NCBI GenBank assembly: GCA_945898015.1
Contig: CAMDGM010000025.1
Span: 1 to 48,784, forward strand
Source of the DNA: PVC group bacterium
Lineage (GTDB): Bacteria > Verrucomicrobiota > Kiritimatiellia > CAIKKV01
Direction of reading: 5' to 3'
DNA: 48,784 nt
The notes under the pieces are model-generated. The model was not told the DNA's origin. It saw nothing but the letters and a program-made list of their open reading frames with translations, and did no database searches. The translations under genes were made by a program, and so were the position numbers. The stretch's first letter is position 1. Every line of letters starts with the position of its first letter. Positions 32,802-41,496 of this stretch are shown one piece after another.

Positions 32802-32889
32802 GGAAGGGTGGCTGAGTGGACGATAGCATCGGTCTTGAAAACCGACGCGCCGCAAGGCGCCGTGGGTTCGAATCCCACCCCTTCCGCCA
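32802..32889 (+). tRNA. tRNA-Ser, anticodon TGA
   Basis: Acceptor GGAAGGG pairs with CCCTTCC near the 3' end; the anticodon arm TCGGTCTTGAAAACCGA carries TGA; a long variable arm (GCGCCGCAAGGCGC) marks a class II tRNA, and the T arm GTGGGTTCGAATCCCAC is standard. Discriminator G at 32886 and encoded CCA at 32887-32889. Confidence 0.97.
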
Positions 32890-32933
32890 TATAAATAGGC
32901 CAGCGGCGGAGGCCTGTTGATTCAGGAGCGTGT

Positions 32934-33956
32934 ATGGAGCCTGACGCCAGCGGCAAGATCATGACCGTTCTCGGCCCGGTGGGCCCGGAAGCCTTTGACC
33001 GGGTGCTGATGCACGAGCACCTGCACTGTGACTTTTTCGACGCGGCCAGCGGGTTGCCGGTCTGGGAGGAGAAGCCGTCCGCCGGGAGGCGGGACTATCT
33101 CATGGCCCATGCGATGCCTTTGTTGCGCGAGTGCCGCGAGAAACATGGCATGACCGCCTATCTGGATGTCACCATGCCGCCCTGGCGGGGCTGGCCGGAG
33201 CTTTACACGGAGGTCTCCCGGGCCAGCGGGGTGCACATCGTCATGAGTACCGGTTTTTACCGGGAGATGGAACTCGGGTACGACTGGGTGGACCGTCCGG
33301 AACGGCAGATCTGGCCCTTTGTCCGCGAGTCGCCGGAGGAGGCGCTGGCCGACATGTGCATAGGCGAACTCCGCTCCGGTATCCACGGCACGGGTGTGCG
33401 GGCCGGGGCCATCAAGCTCGGGGCGAGTCAGGCGCCGCTCACCGCAGCCGAGTTGAAATGCTTCCGGGCGGGGGCGCGGGCCCAGATCGCCACCGGTGCC
33501 CTTCTGACCACGCATTGCACGGCGCTTGGGGGCGAGTCCAGCCAGCTTGCCGTGCTCGACGCCATGGGCGTGGACCTGAACCGGGTCTGCATCGGGCATG
33601 TGGCCCAGCACATGACCGATCCGGCGCACCTTAAAACCCTCCTGGCGTGGATGCGCCGTGGCGCCAGTTTCCAGCCCACCAACCTGAACGCCTCCCAGCC
33701 CCAGTTCTACCGCCCCCTGGCGGAGGCCATCCACCGGGTCTTTGACGCCGGGCTGGGAGATCGCCTGGTGGTGAGCCTGGACCACGGCTATGGCGGAACC
33801 GGCAAAGGCTTTGCACCCGCCGATTACCTGCCGCCGCCGCCGTTCCTGTATTTCTTCCGCGAGGTGCTGCCCGCGCTTCGCGAATGGGGTTTAAGCGAGC
33901 CGGAGCTTGACGCCATGCTTCGGCTCAACCCGCGGCGGCTGCTGGCGTTGCCGTGA
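32934..33956 (+). CDS. Phosphotriesterase-family metal-dependent hydrolase
   Basis: A 340-residue TIM-barrel amidohydrolase of the phosphotriesterase/lactonase family. Metal ligands are visible in order: LMHEHLHCDF (His-x-His), AIKLG (Lys that is carboxylated), TTHCTAL, CIGHVAQH and SLDHGYG (final Asp). Relatives hydrolyse lactones, sugar-acid lactones or organophosphates; the natural substrate here is unknown. It begins about 45 nt after tRNA-Ser and could be transcribed with it. The ATG at 32934 is the only sensible start, preceded by AGGAG at about 8 nt. Confidence 0.88.
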   Translation: MEPDASGKIMTVLGPVGPEAFDRVLMHEHLHCDFFDAASGLPVWEEKPSAGRRDYLMAHAMPLLRECREKHGMTAYLDVTMPPWRGWPELYTEVSRASGVHIVMSTGFYREMELGYDWVDRPERQIWPFVRESPEEALADMCIGELRSGIHGTGVRAGAIKLGASQAPLTAAELKCFRAGARAQIATGALLTTHCTALGGESSQLAVLDAMGVDLNRVCIGHVAQHMTDPAHLKTLLAWMRRGASFQPTNLNASQPQFYRPLAEAIHRVFDAGLGDRLVVSLDHGYGGTGKGFAPADYLPPPPFLYFFREVLPALREWGLSEPELDAMLRLNPRRLLALP

Positions 33957-33982
33957 AACGGGCGAAGTGAAGGAGCGCTCCG

Positions 33983-35647
33983 TCAGCGGATGAAGATCAG
34001 GGATCCCCCTTTTTTCAGCATGGGAGCCCCGAGGTACGTGACGCCGTCCTGCAGGAAAATCCGCACCGGGCCGATGAGGCCGGGATCCGTCAGGTCGTTG
34101 GTCGACCAGGCCAGTTTGCCGGCGATGCGGAGGGTTTCCAGCTCGTTAGTGTGGTCGCCGGCCCACCGGAGCCCCCAGTAGACAGGCCGGAAGGCGGAGG
34201 GATTGAGGAACCGGTTGCTGATGATGCCGGAGTTGACACTCAGGGTGGCGTTGGCGGCCAGGTCGAGCCCCGCCGGAGCCCCCGCCACGGTGGTAAGGAT
34301 GCGCCCCCGGTTGGCCGCGGTGGGGCCGGCGAGAAAGACGCTGTTGGTGACGGTGAAGACCGTGCCGGTCATGATCAGCGTGCCTCGCGTGGTGGTGTAA
34401 GCGGCGTTGGAGGAACCGACCAGAAGAACCCCGGCCACGGCCGGAATGGCAGGAAGGCGCATCTCCCCGTAGTTGAAGCCGATGCCCAGTTGGACCGATC
34501 CGTCTACATCCAGCAGGCCGTTTGTCACCCCGTTCAGGTCCAGGATCCCCCCGTTCACCGGGGTCGCCGACGAAACGGTGTTGGACCCGATCAGGAGGGT
34601 TCTCAGATGCGCCGTGAAGGTGCCCCCGGCGGTAAGGAGGCACTGTCCGGCGTGTGCGGTGTCGGAGACACCGATATAGGCCCGATTGGAGGAGTTTCCG
34701 ACGCTCGTCACGAAGGCGGGCCCCAGGGTCAGGACGGAACCTTTGGTGTTGTTCCGGCCCCGGCCGACGACGATCTGGCCGCTGACCTCCAGCCGCCCGG
34801 TTGAGACGTTTGCCGCGTTCAATTGGCAATCGCAGCCCGTATTTCCATCCCGGCTTCCAATGACCAGATTGGTCAGGCAGGCGCTGATCGAGCCCGATCC
34901 CAGAGTCATGATGGAGGGGATGGCCGTATAGCCATCTGTGCCGATCTGCACGGTTCCGCGGGGGCCGTTCGTGGAGCCCAGCACGACGTCGACCTTGTCT
35001 CCGATCGTCAAGGTTCCTCCGCCACTGACGCCGATTTTCAGCACCCCGGCGATATCGAAGATTCCGCCGCCCGCCTGGCCTGCGTTAAAGGCGTGAGGCC
35101 CCGCAGGTGAAAGAGGCGTCGTTATCCCGCTTGCCGATGTCGATAGTGGCCCGCCTGCCAGGGGAGCCGAGGGTCATGTCCAGAGAGTCGGACAGTTTCA
35201 GCGCCCCTCCGTAGCCCCGGCCTTCATAACCGATGACAAGGGAGTCGGCGATATCGATCACGCCCGGTTCGGTGACATTGGAAAGATCGACAATGGCCTT
35301 GGAGTCGCCCGTCGTATGGTTGATGCGGACATTGATGGCCAGGGAACTCAGGAAGGCGTTAAAGGGGCCCGACGCCATCAGGTAGGACAGGTTGAAGGAA
35401 GGAGAGATCGCGGAATGGCGGCCGACGCGGAGAAGCGCCCGGTTGTTGGTGGAGAGGCCGATCTGGAGGCCGGCGTTGGGTGCGGAGGTCAGGACCGAAT
35501 AGCCATACTCGCCGACGCCAATGTCGCACCGGCCGGTTACGACGAAACGCCTCCGCCCGGGGCGTTCCAAAGCAGATCGGCCGCGTGGATCCCGATCGGC
35601 AGCAAAATCCAGACGGCCAGGGAAAAGGAGGCGCTGCGGGAATTCAT
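33983..35647 (-). pseudogene. Beta-strand-repeat surface protein gene with two compensating frameshifts
   Basis: Starts at 35647 with a signal-peptide-like MNSRSASFSLAVWILLPIGI followed by HAADLLWNAPGGG. The frame shifts between about 35540 and 35570, the middle part (NAGLQIGLSTNNRALLRVGR ... TIDIGKRDNDASF) is read in a second frame, and near 35085-35100 the original frame returns (FNAGQAGGGIFDIAGVLKIG) and runs to the stop at 33983. Both breaks are in G/C runs. The whole is about 550 residues of Gly/Thr/Asn-rich strands (LTIGD, LVIGSRDGN, GQIVVGRGRN, LLIGSN) like autotransporter-associated repeats of PVC bacteria. Either a decaying surface protein gene or two sequencing errors in an intact one. 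Confidence 0.7.
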
Positions 35648-35906
35648 AACCACAAGTAAAGGATAAAACACCTGATAAAGCAACATTCGCACGACATCGA
35701 GTATTAAGGGTTTGACATGCCCTTTCCAATTATACAAATTACTAAACAAGAAACCCACACGGGACCTTCGTGACTCAATAACAATTGAGCTTTCATGGCA
35801 CCTTAATCATTCGGTTGAAGGATTTATAAAACGGGACAGCTGTAGCACCATGCCCATGTGTGCAAAGGGCTGTAACGAGTGTGGTTTCGTGAGCGGGAGG
35901 AGGACT
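35648..35906. promoter_or_regulatory. Divergent region between the surface-protein and Kelch-like genes
   Basis: AT-richer than its flanks. A consensus TATAAT on the minus strand (35729-35734) could serve the surface-protein gene, though its -35 is poor. On the plus strand TTGACA (35712-35717) has no -10 box at normal spacing. A small dyad CTCAA/TTGAG lies near 35773-35788. No gene of its own. Confidence 0.35.
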
Positions 35907-36896
35907 ATGAGCGGTTCGGAGAAATATGCGTGGGTGCGGGTGACGGACCAGGCCGCTTTTCCACCCCGGGACGGCGCCGGGGCATTGGTCTACAAGGACG
36001 CGATGTGGCTCATCGGCGGCTGGAATCCCGCGGATAAGACCACCAACCCTATTCATTCTAACTGCAACAACGAGGTGTGGAACTCGCGGGACGGGAAGCA
36101 GTGGAGCCTGGTCAAGCCCAACACGCACCTGGATAACACCTTCGATCCCGCCTCTGACTGGGAGGCGCGGCATACGGCCGGCTACGTGGTGCACCGGGAC
36201 AAGATGTGGATCGTCGGCGGCGATCCGCTGCTGGGTCATTACCAGTCCGACGTCTGGACTTCCACGGACGGCCGGAGTTGGACGCGGGTGACGGACGGGG
36301 TGCCTTGGGCGCCCCGGTGCCTCCATTACACGGTCGTGCACGACGGCAGGATCTGGGTGATGGGCGGCCAGCCTGTCACGAAGCGGATCCAGGGGCACGT
36401 CCCGGTTTGGACAGGACCGGTCATCGAGGCTCACTACAACGACGTGTGGAACAGCGCCGACGGGGTAACCTGGCAGCGGGTGACGGAGCGGGCGCCGTGG
36501 GCGCCGCGCGGCCAGATCGGCGGAGCGGCGGTGAAAGACGGCCGCCTCTGGATCCTGGGCGGCGGCACCTACTACACGGACTCCTTTGCCGACGTCTGGA
36601 GTTCGGCGGACGGTATTCGCTGGGAGCGGCACACGGAGCAGGCGCCGTGGCGACCGCGGCAGTATCACGACGTGGCCGTGTTCGACAACAGGCTCTGGGT
36701 TCTGGAGGGGGTGTGCAAGCCCGGCGGCAACGGGAACGACGTCTGGTGCTCGGCCGACGGGTCGCATTGGGAGGAGGTGCCCGGCACGCCCTGGGCGCCC
36801 CGGCATGCGGCCAGCGTGTTCGTGTTCCGGGACGCGCTGTGGATGGTGGCGGGCAACCACATGGGACGGGACGTCTGGAAATTGGTGAAGCCGTAA
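35907..36896 (+). CDS. Kelch/galactose-oxidase-like beta-propeller protein
   Basis: About 329 residues built from six blades of about 50 residues. Each carries an (V/L)W(N/S/T)S.DG..W.RVT segment followed by PW.PR and then (D/G)GR(I/L)W(V/I)(M/L)GG, a Kelch-like pattern. No signal peptide, catalytic residues or extra domain are visible, so function is open; such propellers often bind glycans or proteins. The ATG at 35907 has GGAGGAGG right before it; the frame stays open upstream to 35712 with unrelated composition. Confidence 0.82.
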   Translation: MSGSEKYAWVRVTDQAAFPPRDGAGALVYKDAMWLIGGWNPADKTTNPIHSNCNNEVWNSRDGKQWSLVKPNTHLDNTFDPASDWEARHTAGYVVHRDKMWIVGGDPLLGHYQSDVWTSTDGRSWTRVTDGVPWAPRCLHYTVVHDGRIWVMGGQPVTKRIQGHVPVWTGPVIEAHYNDVWNSADGVTWQRVTERAPWAPRGQIGGAAVKDGRLWILGGGTYYTDSFADVWSSADGIRWERHTEQAPWRPRQYHDVAVFDNRLWVLEGVCKPGGNGNDVWCSADGSHWEEVPGTPWAPRHAASVFVFRDALWMVAGNHMGRDVWKLVKP

Positions 36897-36939
36897 ATAG
36901 GGAAGCGATGCCGTTTTGGATACAAGCGAGTAGCGGATC

Positions 36940-37080
36940 ATGAGCGATCGGACGAGGGATGCGGAACAGGGGCTCATGGCAGGCGCAAACAACAGAAAAA
37001 GGGCGAATAAGAAGAATACCCTGAGCAAAGAAGCCTTGCGACTGCGTCGAAGGGCTCAAACCATAATGAGGCTACCATGA
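36940..37080 (+). CDS. Possible 46-residue basic small ORF coupled to the cupin gene
   Basis: ATG at 36940 opens a Lys/Arg-rich 46-residue frame (MSDRTRDAEQGLMAGANNRK, later ALRLRRRAQTIMRLP) whose TGA overlaps the cupin ATG as ATGA. The overlap is the main support; the ribosome site is weak and no family is recognised. The rest of 36897-37076 shows nothing else. Confidence 0.25.
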   Translation: MSDRTRDAEQGLMAGANNRKRANKKNTLSKEALRLRRRAQTIMRLP

Positions 37081-37430
37081 TCCGAAAACTCAACGAGATG
37101 CCCCTGGAAGACCGGCCCAACCTGCGCGGCGGGCTCGGCACCGTGCAGTTCCGCCACGCCTTCAAACCCAACGAGTTCACGGCCCAAGCCCGACTCTGCG
37201 CCACCCTGCTCATCCCCCCGGGCGCCACCATCGGCCCCCATGCGCACGTCAAGGAGGACGAACTCTACTATGTGCTCGCCGGCACCGGCCTGCTCGACGA
37301 CGGAACCACCAAGACCCGGCTCCATCCCGGCGATGCCGTCCTGACCGGAGGCGGCGCCTCTCATGCCGTCGTCAACGACGGTTCCGCCACGCTCGAAATC
37401 CTGGCGGTCATTGTTTGCGCCAGCGCATGA
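37077..37430 (+). CDS. Small cupin-domain protein
   Basis: A 117-residue single-domain cupin. Motif 1 GPHAHVKEDELYYVLAG has the metal-binding His-x-His and Glu, and motif 2 GDAVLTGGGASHAV the last His. May be a metal-dependent isomerase, dioxygenase or sensor of a small ligand. Its stop overlaps the dehydrogenase ATG (ATGA), so the pair is co-translated and probably acts on the same metabolite. Confidence 0.88.
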   Translation: MIRKLNEMPLEDRPNLRGGLGTVQFRHAFKPNEFTAQARLCATLLIPPGATIGPHAHVKEDELYYVLAGTGLLDDGTTKTRLHPGDAVLTGGGASHAVVNDGSATLEILAVIVCASA

Positions 37431-38536
37431 TTCCCTTCCCCGAGTCCACCCTCCTCGTCCCCCGCACACTTTTTGGACGGGGCAAAATCACCGCCCTGCC
37501 CGCGCTCGGCCGGGAATTCGGGCCGCGCGGCCTGCTCGTTTACGGCGCCTCGTTCCGCCGGAGCGTCGCCTACGGCCGGCTTCACGACGCCGCCCGGGGC
37601 CTCGTGGAATGGGCGGAATGGGAACATCCCGGCGGCGAGCCCACGCTCGACCAGGCGGACGCCCTGCGCGCCGCCGCCCAAACCGCCCGGGCCGGGTGGA
37701 TCGCGGCGATCGGCGGGGGCAGCGTGCTCGACCTGGGGAAAACCGCGGCCGGCCTGTTCCACGAAACCGCTCCCACGGCTGCCTTTCACGCCGGCCAGAC
37801 GCCACGCCACGCGGGTATTCCCTTTCTGGCCGCACCCACCACCGCCGGAACCGGGGCGGAAGCCACACCGAACGCCGTTCTGACCGATTCGAACACCGCC
37901 CTCAAAAAGTCAATCCGCGACGACCGCTTCATGGCACGCGCCGTCATCCTCGATGGCGGCTTGCTGTCCGGATCCCCGGCCCATGTCATCGCTCATGCCG
38001 GCATGGACGCCTTCACGCAAGCCCTCGAAGCCTTCATCAGCGTCAAAAGCAACGCCACGAGCGATGCCTTGGCCCTAACCGCCCTGGGCCTGATTGCCGC
38101 CGCGTTACCGCCGGTGTTTGCCCATGCTGACGCCCCCGAGGCCGACGCCCTTATGGCCGGCAGCCACCTGGCCGGGATCGCGCTCGCTCAAGCGCGGCTC
38201 GGCGTCATCCACGGTCTCGCCCACCCCCTCGGCGCCTTTTATCACCTGCCGCATGGCCTCGTGTGCGCACTCTGCCTGCCCGCCGCCATCGCCCTGAACC
38301 GGACCGCCATGGGCGATAAATATATGCGTCTGTCCGAAACGGTCGGCGGAGACTTCGCCACCGTCACGAACACGCTCCTCGCCACACTCCAAATCCAAAA
38401 CCCCTTTAAAGGCCAGCCGCTTCTCCGGAAAAATGAGATCCTGGACCAAACGCTCTCATCCGGGTCCACAATGGCCAATCCAAAACGAATTACCCCGGCG
38501 GATGTGGAATTCCTCCTGTCCCGACTCTTTGTCTAA
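37427..38536 (+). CDS. Iron-containing (type III) alcohol dehydrogenase
   Basis: A 369-residue Fe-ADH. NAD(P)-binding AIGGGSVLDLGKTAAG and APTTAGTGAEATPNAVL are clear; the metal-binding region is GMDAFTQALEAF, where Gln replaces the usual His of DALTHAIE, while the two later His residues (VIHGLAHPLGAFYHLPHG) are kept. Likely oxidises or reduces a small alcohol/aldehyde or hydroxy acid. I start at the ATG 37427 overlapping the cupin stop; a TTG at 37415 is also in frame. Confidence 0.88.
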   Translation: MIPFPESTLLVPRTLFGRGKITALPALGREFGPRGLLVYGASFRRSVAYGRLHDAARGLVEWAEWEHPGGEPTLDQADALRAAAQTARAGWIAAIGGGSVLDLGKTAAGLFHETAPTAAFHAGQTPRHAGIPFLAAPTTAGTGAEATPNAVLTDSNTALKKSIRDDRFMARAVILDGGLLSGSPAHVIAHAGMDAFTQALEAFISVKSNATSDALALTALGLIAAALPPVFAHADAPEADALMAGSHLAGIALAQARLGVIHGLAHPLGAFYHLPHGLVCALCLPAAIALNRTAMGDKYMRLSETVGGDFATVTNTLLATLQIQNPFKGQPLLRKNEILDQTLSSGSTMANPKRITPADVEFLLSRLFV

Positions 38537-38599
38537 ACGCACCTTCGACTATCCCTACGTCTAACCCCGATTAGGGAACACAATATCCGCGGCCCGGGC

Positions 38600-38628
38600 T
38601 TGCGTAGACACCCGAATTGTACTATCGT
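38600..38628 (+). promoter_or_regulatory. Promoter abutting the radical SAM start
   Basis: TTGCGT (38600-38605), 17-bp spacer, TATCGT (38623-38628). The ATG at 38636 is 7 nt beyond the -10 box and lacks a Shine-Dalgarno, so the message may be leaderless. Confidence 0.45.
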
Positions 38629-38635
38629 TTCCCCT

Positions 38636-40339
38636 ATGTCCGATCTCCTCCTCTTCGTGCAACTGCCGCAATTGGACAACATCGTGTCCGGCGAGCATGA
38701 AAACCTCTATCTGGCCGCCGCCTACCTGGAATGGGCGGTCCGCCAGTCCTCCCTGGACCTCGACATCGCCCGGTTGCCGCCCGAATTCGACAACGCCACC
38801 GACGACGCGCTTCTCGACACGATCACCGGCATGCATCCCCGCTTTATTGCGTGCACCGTCTACCTCTGGAATCTTGAACGGACCCTGGCCCTGATGCGAC
38901 GGGTGAAAACGGCGCTCCCGCTGACCCGTATTTTGATCGGCGGTCCGGAAACCGCAAAAAAACACCCTCTGCTCTTTGCCCACTGTCCCGCCGATGTGGT
39001 CACCATCGGCGAAGGCGAACGGGTGCTCCCGGAAATCCTGGCCGCCCTTCAAAAAGGAACCCGGACGCATGACGCCGGCACCGCCTGGAAACGGGGACGG
39101 GGCTATGTCTGGGGTGACGTGGAACCTCCGGAAATGACCTTGAGCACGGAGCTTCCACCTCCCGACTGGCCCTGCCTGGCGCCTGATTCACGGGGCATGG
39201 CCTATGTGGAAACCTCGCGCGGCTGTCCCATGCGCTGCACCTATTGCCGGTACCATCACCTGCGCCGGCGGGTCAGCCTCCTCAACCCCGAGCCTATCGC
39301 CGAGCGGATCCGCATCCTACGCAAAAAAGGCGCTCGCGAAATCCGCTTCGTCGACCCGACCTTCAACGCCCACCCGCGATTCACCGAAACCCTCCGCCTG
39401 CTGGCCCAGTTGAATCACGACCGCAAACTGGCCTTCTTCGCCGAACTGCGCGCCGACCGGTTGACCGTGGAGCAGGCCGACCTCCTGGCCGCCGCCCATT
39501 TCACCGATATCGAATCCGGCGTTCAAAGCCTCGACCCCAAGGTGCTGAAAGCCATCGGCCGCCCCACCGATCCGGCCCGGACCGGCGAGGGCATCCTGCT
39601 GATGGCGGAACGCGGCATCCGGGTCACGCTCGACTTGATGATCGGGTTGCCGTTCCAAACCCGGGCCGCCGTGGAAAAAGCGCTGGATTGGGCCCTGCAA
39701 TTCCCGCGTTCCGTTAACATCCAGTGCATGCACACGCTTATGCTTCCCGGCACCACCCTGCGGCGCCAGGCTGCCCGCCTGAATATCCAGTACGATCCAC
39801 TGCCCCCCTATGGCGTCCTGGAAACACCCTGGATGAGTCGCGACGACTTCCTGGCCATCGAAACGCGCCTGACCGCAACACCCCGGCTGCGGACGGATAT
39901 TCCCACCCTGCGCTTTGTCGGCCAGACGCTGCCGGACCTGTTTCCCCACCCCGCCGTCATCCCCGTGCCCTGGCCGGACGCCCGACTCCTCCCGAAAGGC
40001 CCCCGGTTTGCCCGTCAAGCCTGGGTCTTTCGCGGATCCAGCCTGATTTCCCACCGCGCGGCCTTATGCGAACTGATCACCGGCGCCATCCGGAATTCAC
40101 CCCATACCCTGTGGCAGTTCGTGCTGGAACCGGAGACTGAAGAGCCGTTGGATCTGCTGGAAGCCATGACGGCCGCAATCCGCAAGGAGCCGCCCATGGT
40201 CCTCGACCGTTATGCACCCGTGGCCCTGCGCGGGCTCATCGCCTCGCGCCGGATCCTGATCCGCTTGCGCCGCGGGCGCAACTATCAGGCCTCCTGGATC
40301 AAAGCCGCCCGGGACTGCCTGGAGGAGTCTTTCTTCTAA
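38636..40339 (+). CDS. B12-binding-domain radical SAM protein
   Basis: About 567 residues. An N-terminal cobalamin-binding-like Rossmann domain (about 1-145; IACTVYLWNLERTLALMRRV, ILIGGPETA, TIGEGERVLPEIL) precedes a radical SAM TIM barrel with the cluster motif CPMRCTYC at residues about 201-208 inside ETSRGCPMRCTYCRYHH, then IRFVDPTFNAHP and ESGVQSLDPKVLKAIGR typical of this class. The cobalamin domain lacks the DxHxxG His, as in many base-off members. Substrate unknown; such enzymes methylate or rearrange unactivated carbons. It meets rnd tail to tail, the two stops overlapping by 4 nt. Confidence 0.9.
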   Translation: MSDLLLFVQLPQLDNIVSGEHENLYLAAAYLEWAVRQSSLDLDIARLPPEFDNATDDALLDTITGMHPRFIACTVYLWNLERTLALMRRVKTALPLTRILIGGPETAKKHPLLFAHCPADVVTIGEGERVLPEILAALQKGTRTHDAGTAWKRGRGYVWGDVEPPEMTLSTELPPPDWPCLAPDSRGMAYVETSRGCPMRCTYCRYHHLRRRVSLLNPEPIAERIRILRKKGAREIRFVDPTFNAHPRFTETLRLLAQLNHDRKLAFFAELRADRLTVEQADLLAAAHFTDIESGVQSLDPKVLKAIGRPTDPARTGEGILLMAERGIRVTLDLMIGLPFQTRAAVEKALDWALQFPRSVNIQCMHTLMLPGTTLRRQAARLNIQYDPLPPYGVLETPWMSRDDFLAIETRLTATPRLRTDIPTLRFVGQTLPDLFPHPAVIPVPWPDARLLPKGPRFARQAWVFRGSSLISHRAALCELITGAIRNSPHTLWQFVLEPETEEPLDLLEAMTAAIRKEPPMVLDRYAPVALRGLIASRRILIRLRRGRNYQASWIKAARDCLEESFF

Positions 40340-41466
40340 CCGGTGTGAAGAATCGAATTCAGGCTGTCGCCCAGCAACCTTGCTCGCCACCCGCTCAGAA
40401 GACGGTGATTTTCCGGCCTCGCCGTGGCCCCCTCCGCGAGCAATAACAGGATATCGCTCTTGGTGCTGACCACCCGGGGATCGATCCGGAAAGCCTCTGC
40501 CGCCAGCCGGATAGCCTCCCCGACAGACGCCACCCGCTCCCGGCCGACGTGCCGCTCGTCGGGCCCCGGCTGAAGGGCTGGCAGGTCCGTCTCCGGCCGG
40601 GCCAGGCCACGCTCCACCGCCGCCAGCAGATGCCCCCCATACCGATGCGCGGTTCGGACCTCAAGCTCGCGGCATTTCGGAAAATCCACTTCCTGCCGGG
40701 GCAGCCCCTTGGCCACCGCCACCAGTTCGGGATCGTCGGCCACATGCTTCCGCGGCCGGTCCGCCGCGCGGGCTTCCCGTTCCCGCCAGGCCGCAAGCTC
40801 GGCCAGAACCGCCTGTTGGCGCGGCGGCAGGAAAGGCGCAGCGCGAATCCGGAGATACGCCTCCTCCGGCGCCCGTTCGTCGTAAAGGGCATCCTCGTGA
40901 ATCGAGCCCAGCTCCTCGTCCAGCCAGGCCTCCACGCCCGCTTCGCGAGCACGGTCCCGTAGCAGCGCCGCCACCCGGGGCAAATACAACACATCGTCCA
41001 CGGCATAGTCCAGCTGCTCGGCGGACAAAGGCCGGGCCATCCAGTCGGCCCGGGTGTGGCCTTTGGGCAGCTGGACGTCCAGCAAATCCGCCAGCAGCCG
41101 CTGCAGCGAGGTCTCGCACGTCAAGCCAGCAAAGCCCGCCGCCAGCCGGGTGTCAAACACGTTACGGGCCGGAGCGCCGGTCGCCCGCCGTAAAATCATG
41201 AGATCCTGCGGCGCATCGTGCAGGATTTTCACCAGACCCGGATTCGCAAGCGACTCGCCCAGCGGTGACAGGTCCGTCACGGCCACCGTATCGATGAGAA
41301 AACAGGACCCGTCCTCCAGACCGAGCTGAACCAGCCCAAGCCTCGCGTAAAACGTGCGCTCCCACACAAACTCGGTGTCGAGGGCCACGCAGGGCTCGCC
41401 GGCCAGTCGTCCGACTAAATCCCGGAGCGGGCCGGAAGTCTGGATCATTGTGAATGCATGACTCAT
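40336..41466 (-). CDS. rnd: Ribonuclease D
   Basis: A 376-residue 3'-5' exoribonuclease for tRNA and small RNA trimming. DEDD-type residues in VALDTEFVWERTFYARLGLVQ (Asp-x-Glu), KILHDAPQDLMIL (Asp) and YAVDDVLYLPRV (Tyr...Asp), then an HRDC domain starting around ELAAWREREARAADRPRKHV. The start at 41466 (MSHAFTMIQTS) or 41448 is possible. It follows the MYG1-like gene by 30 nt. Confidence 0.93.
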   Translation of the reverse strand: MSHAFTMIQTSGPLRDLVGRLAGEPCVALDTEFVWERTFYARLGLVQLGLEDGSCFLIDTVAVTDLSPLGESLANPGLVKILHDAPQDLMILRRATGAPARNVFDTRLAAGFAGLTCETSLQRLLADLLDVQLPKGHTRADWMARPLSAEQLDYAVDDVLYLPRVAALLRDRAREAGVEAWLDEELGSIHEDALYDERAPEEAYLRIRAAPFLPPRQQAVLAELAAWREREARAADRPRKHVADDPELVAVAKGLPRQEVDFPKCRELEVRTAHRYGGHLLAAVERGLARPETDLPALQPGPDERHVGRERVASVGEAIRLAAEAFRIDPRVVSTKSDILLLLAEGATARPENHRLLSGWRARLLGDSLNSILHTG

Positions 41467-41496
41467 GAATATCGACCTTCCCAGGTCCCTCTCCCC

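Noticed and set aside
29967..32889. Idea that tRNA-Ser is the attachment site of an integrated island covering the AT-rich patch
   Set aside because: The patch lies on the 5' side of the tRNA and I found no repeat of the tRNA 3' end at its other border, nor an intact integrase.
32777..32962. Minus-strand open frame containing EGVGFEPTAPCGASVFKTDA
   Set aside because: It is the antisense translation of tRNA-Ser, a well-known false protein prediction.
35793..37028. 411-residue minus-strand frame opposite the Kelch-like gene
   Set aside because: Pro/Arg/His-rich composition typical of antisense in GC-rich DNA; the plus strand has repeating propeller motifs and a strong ribosome site.
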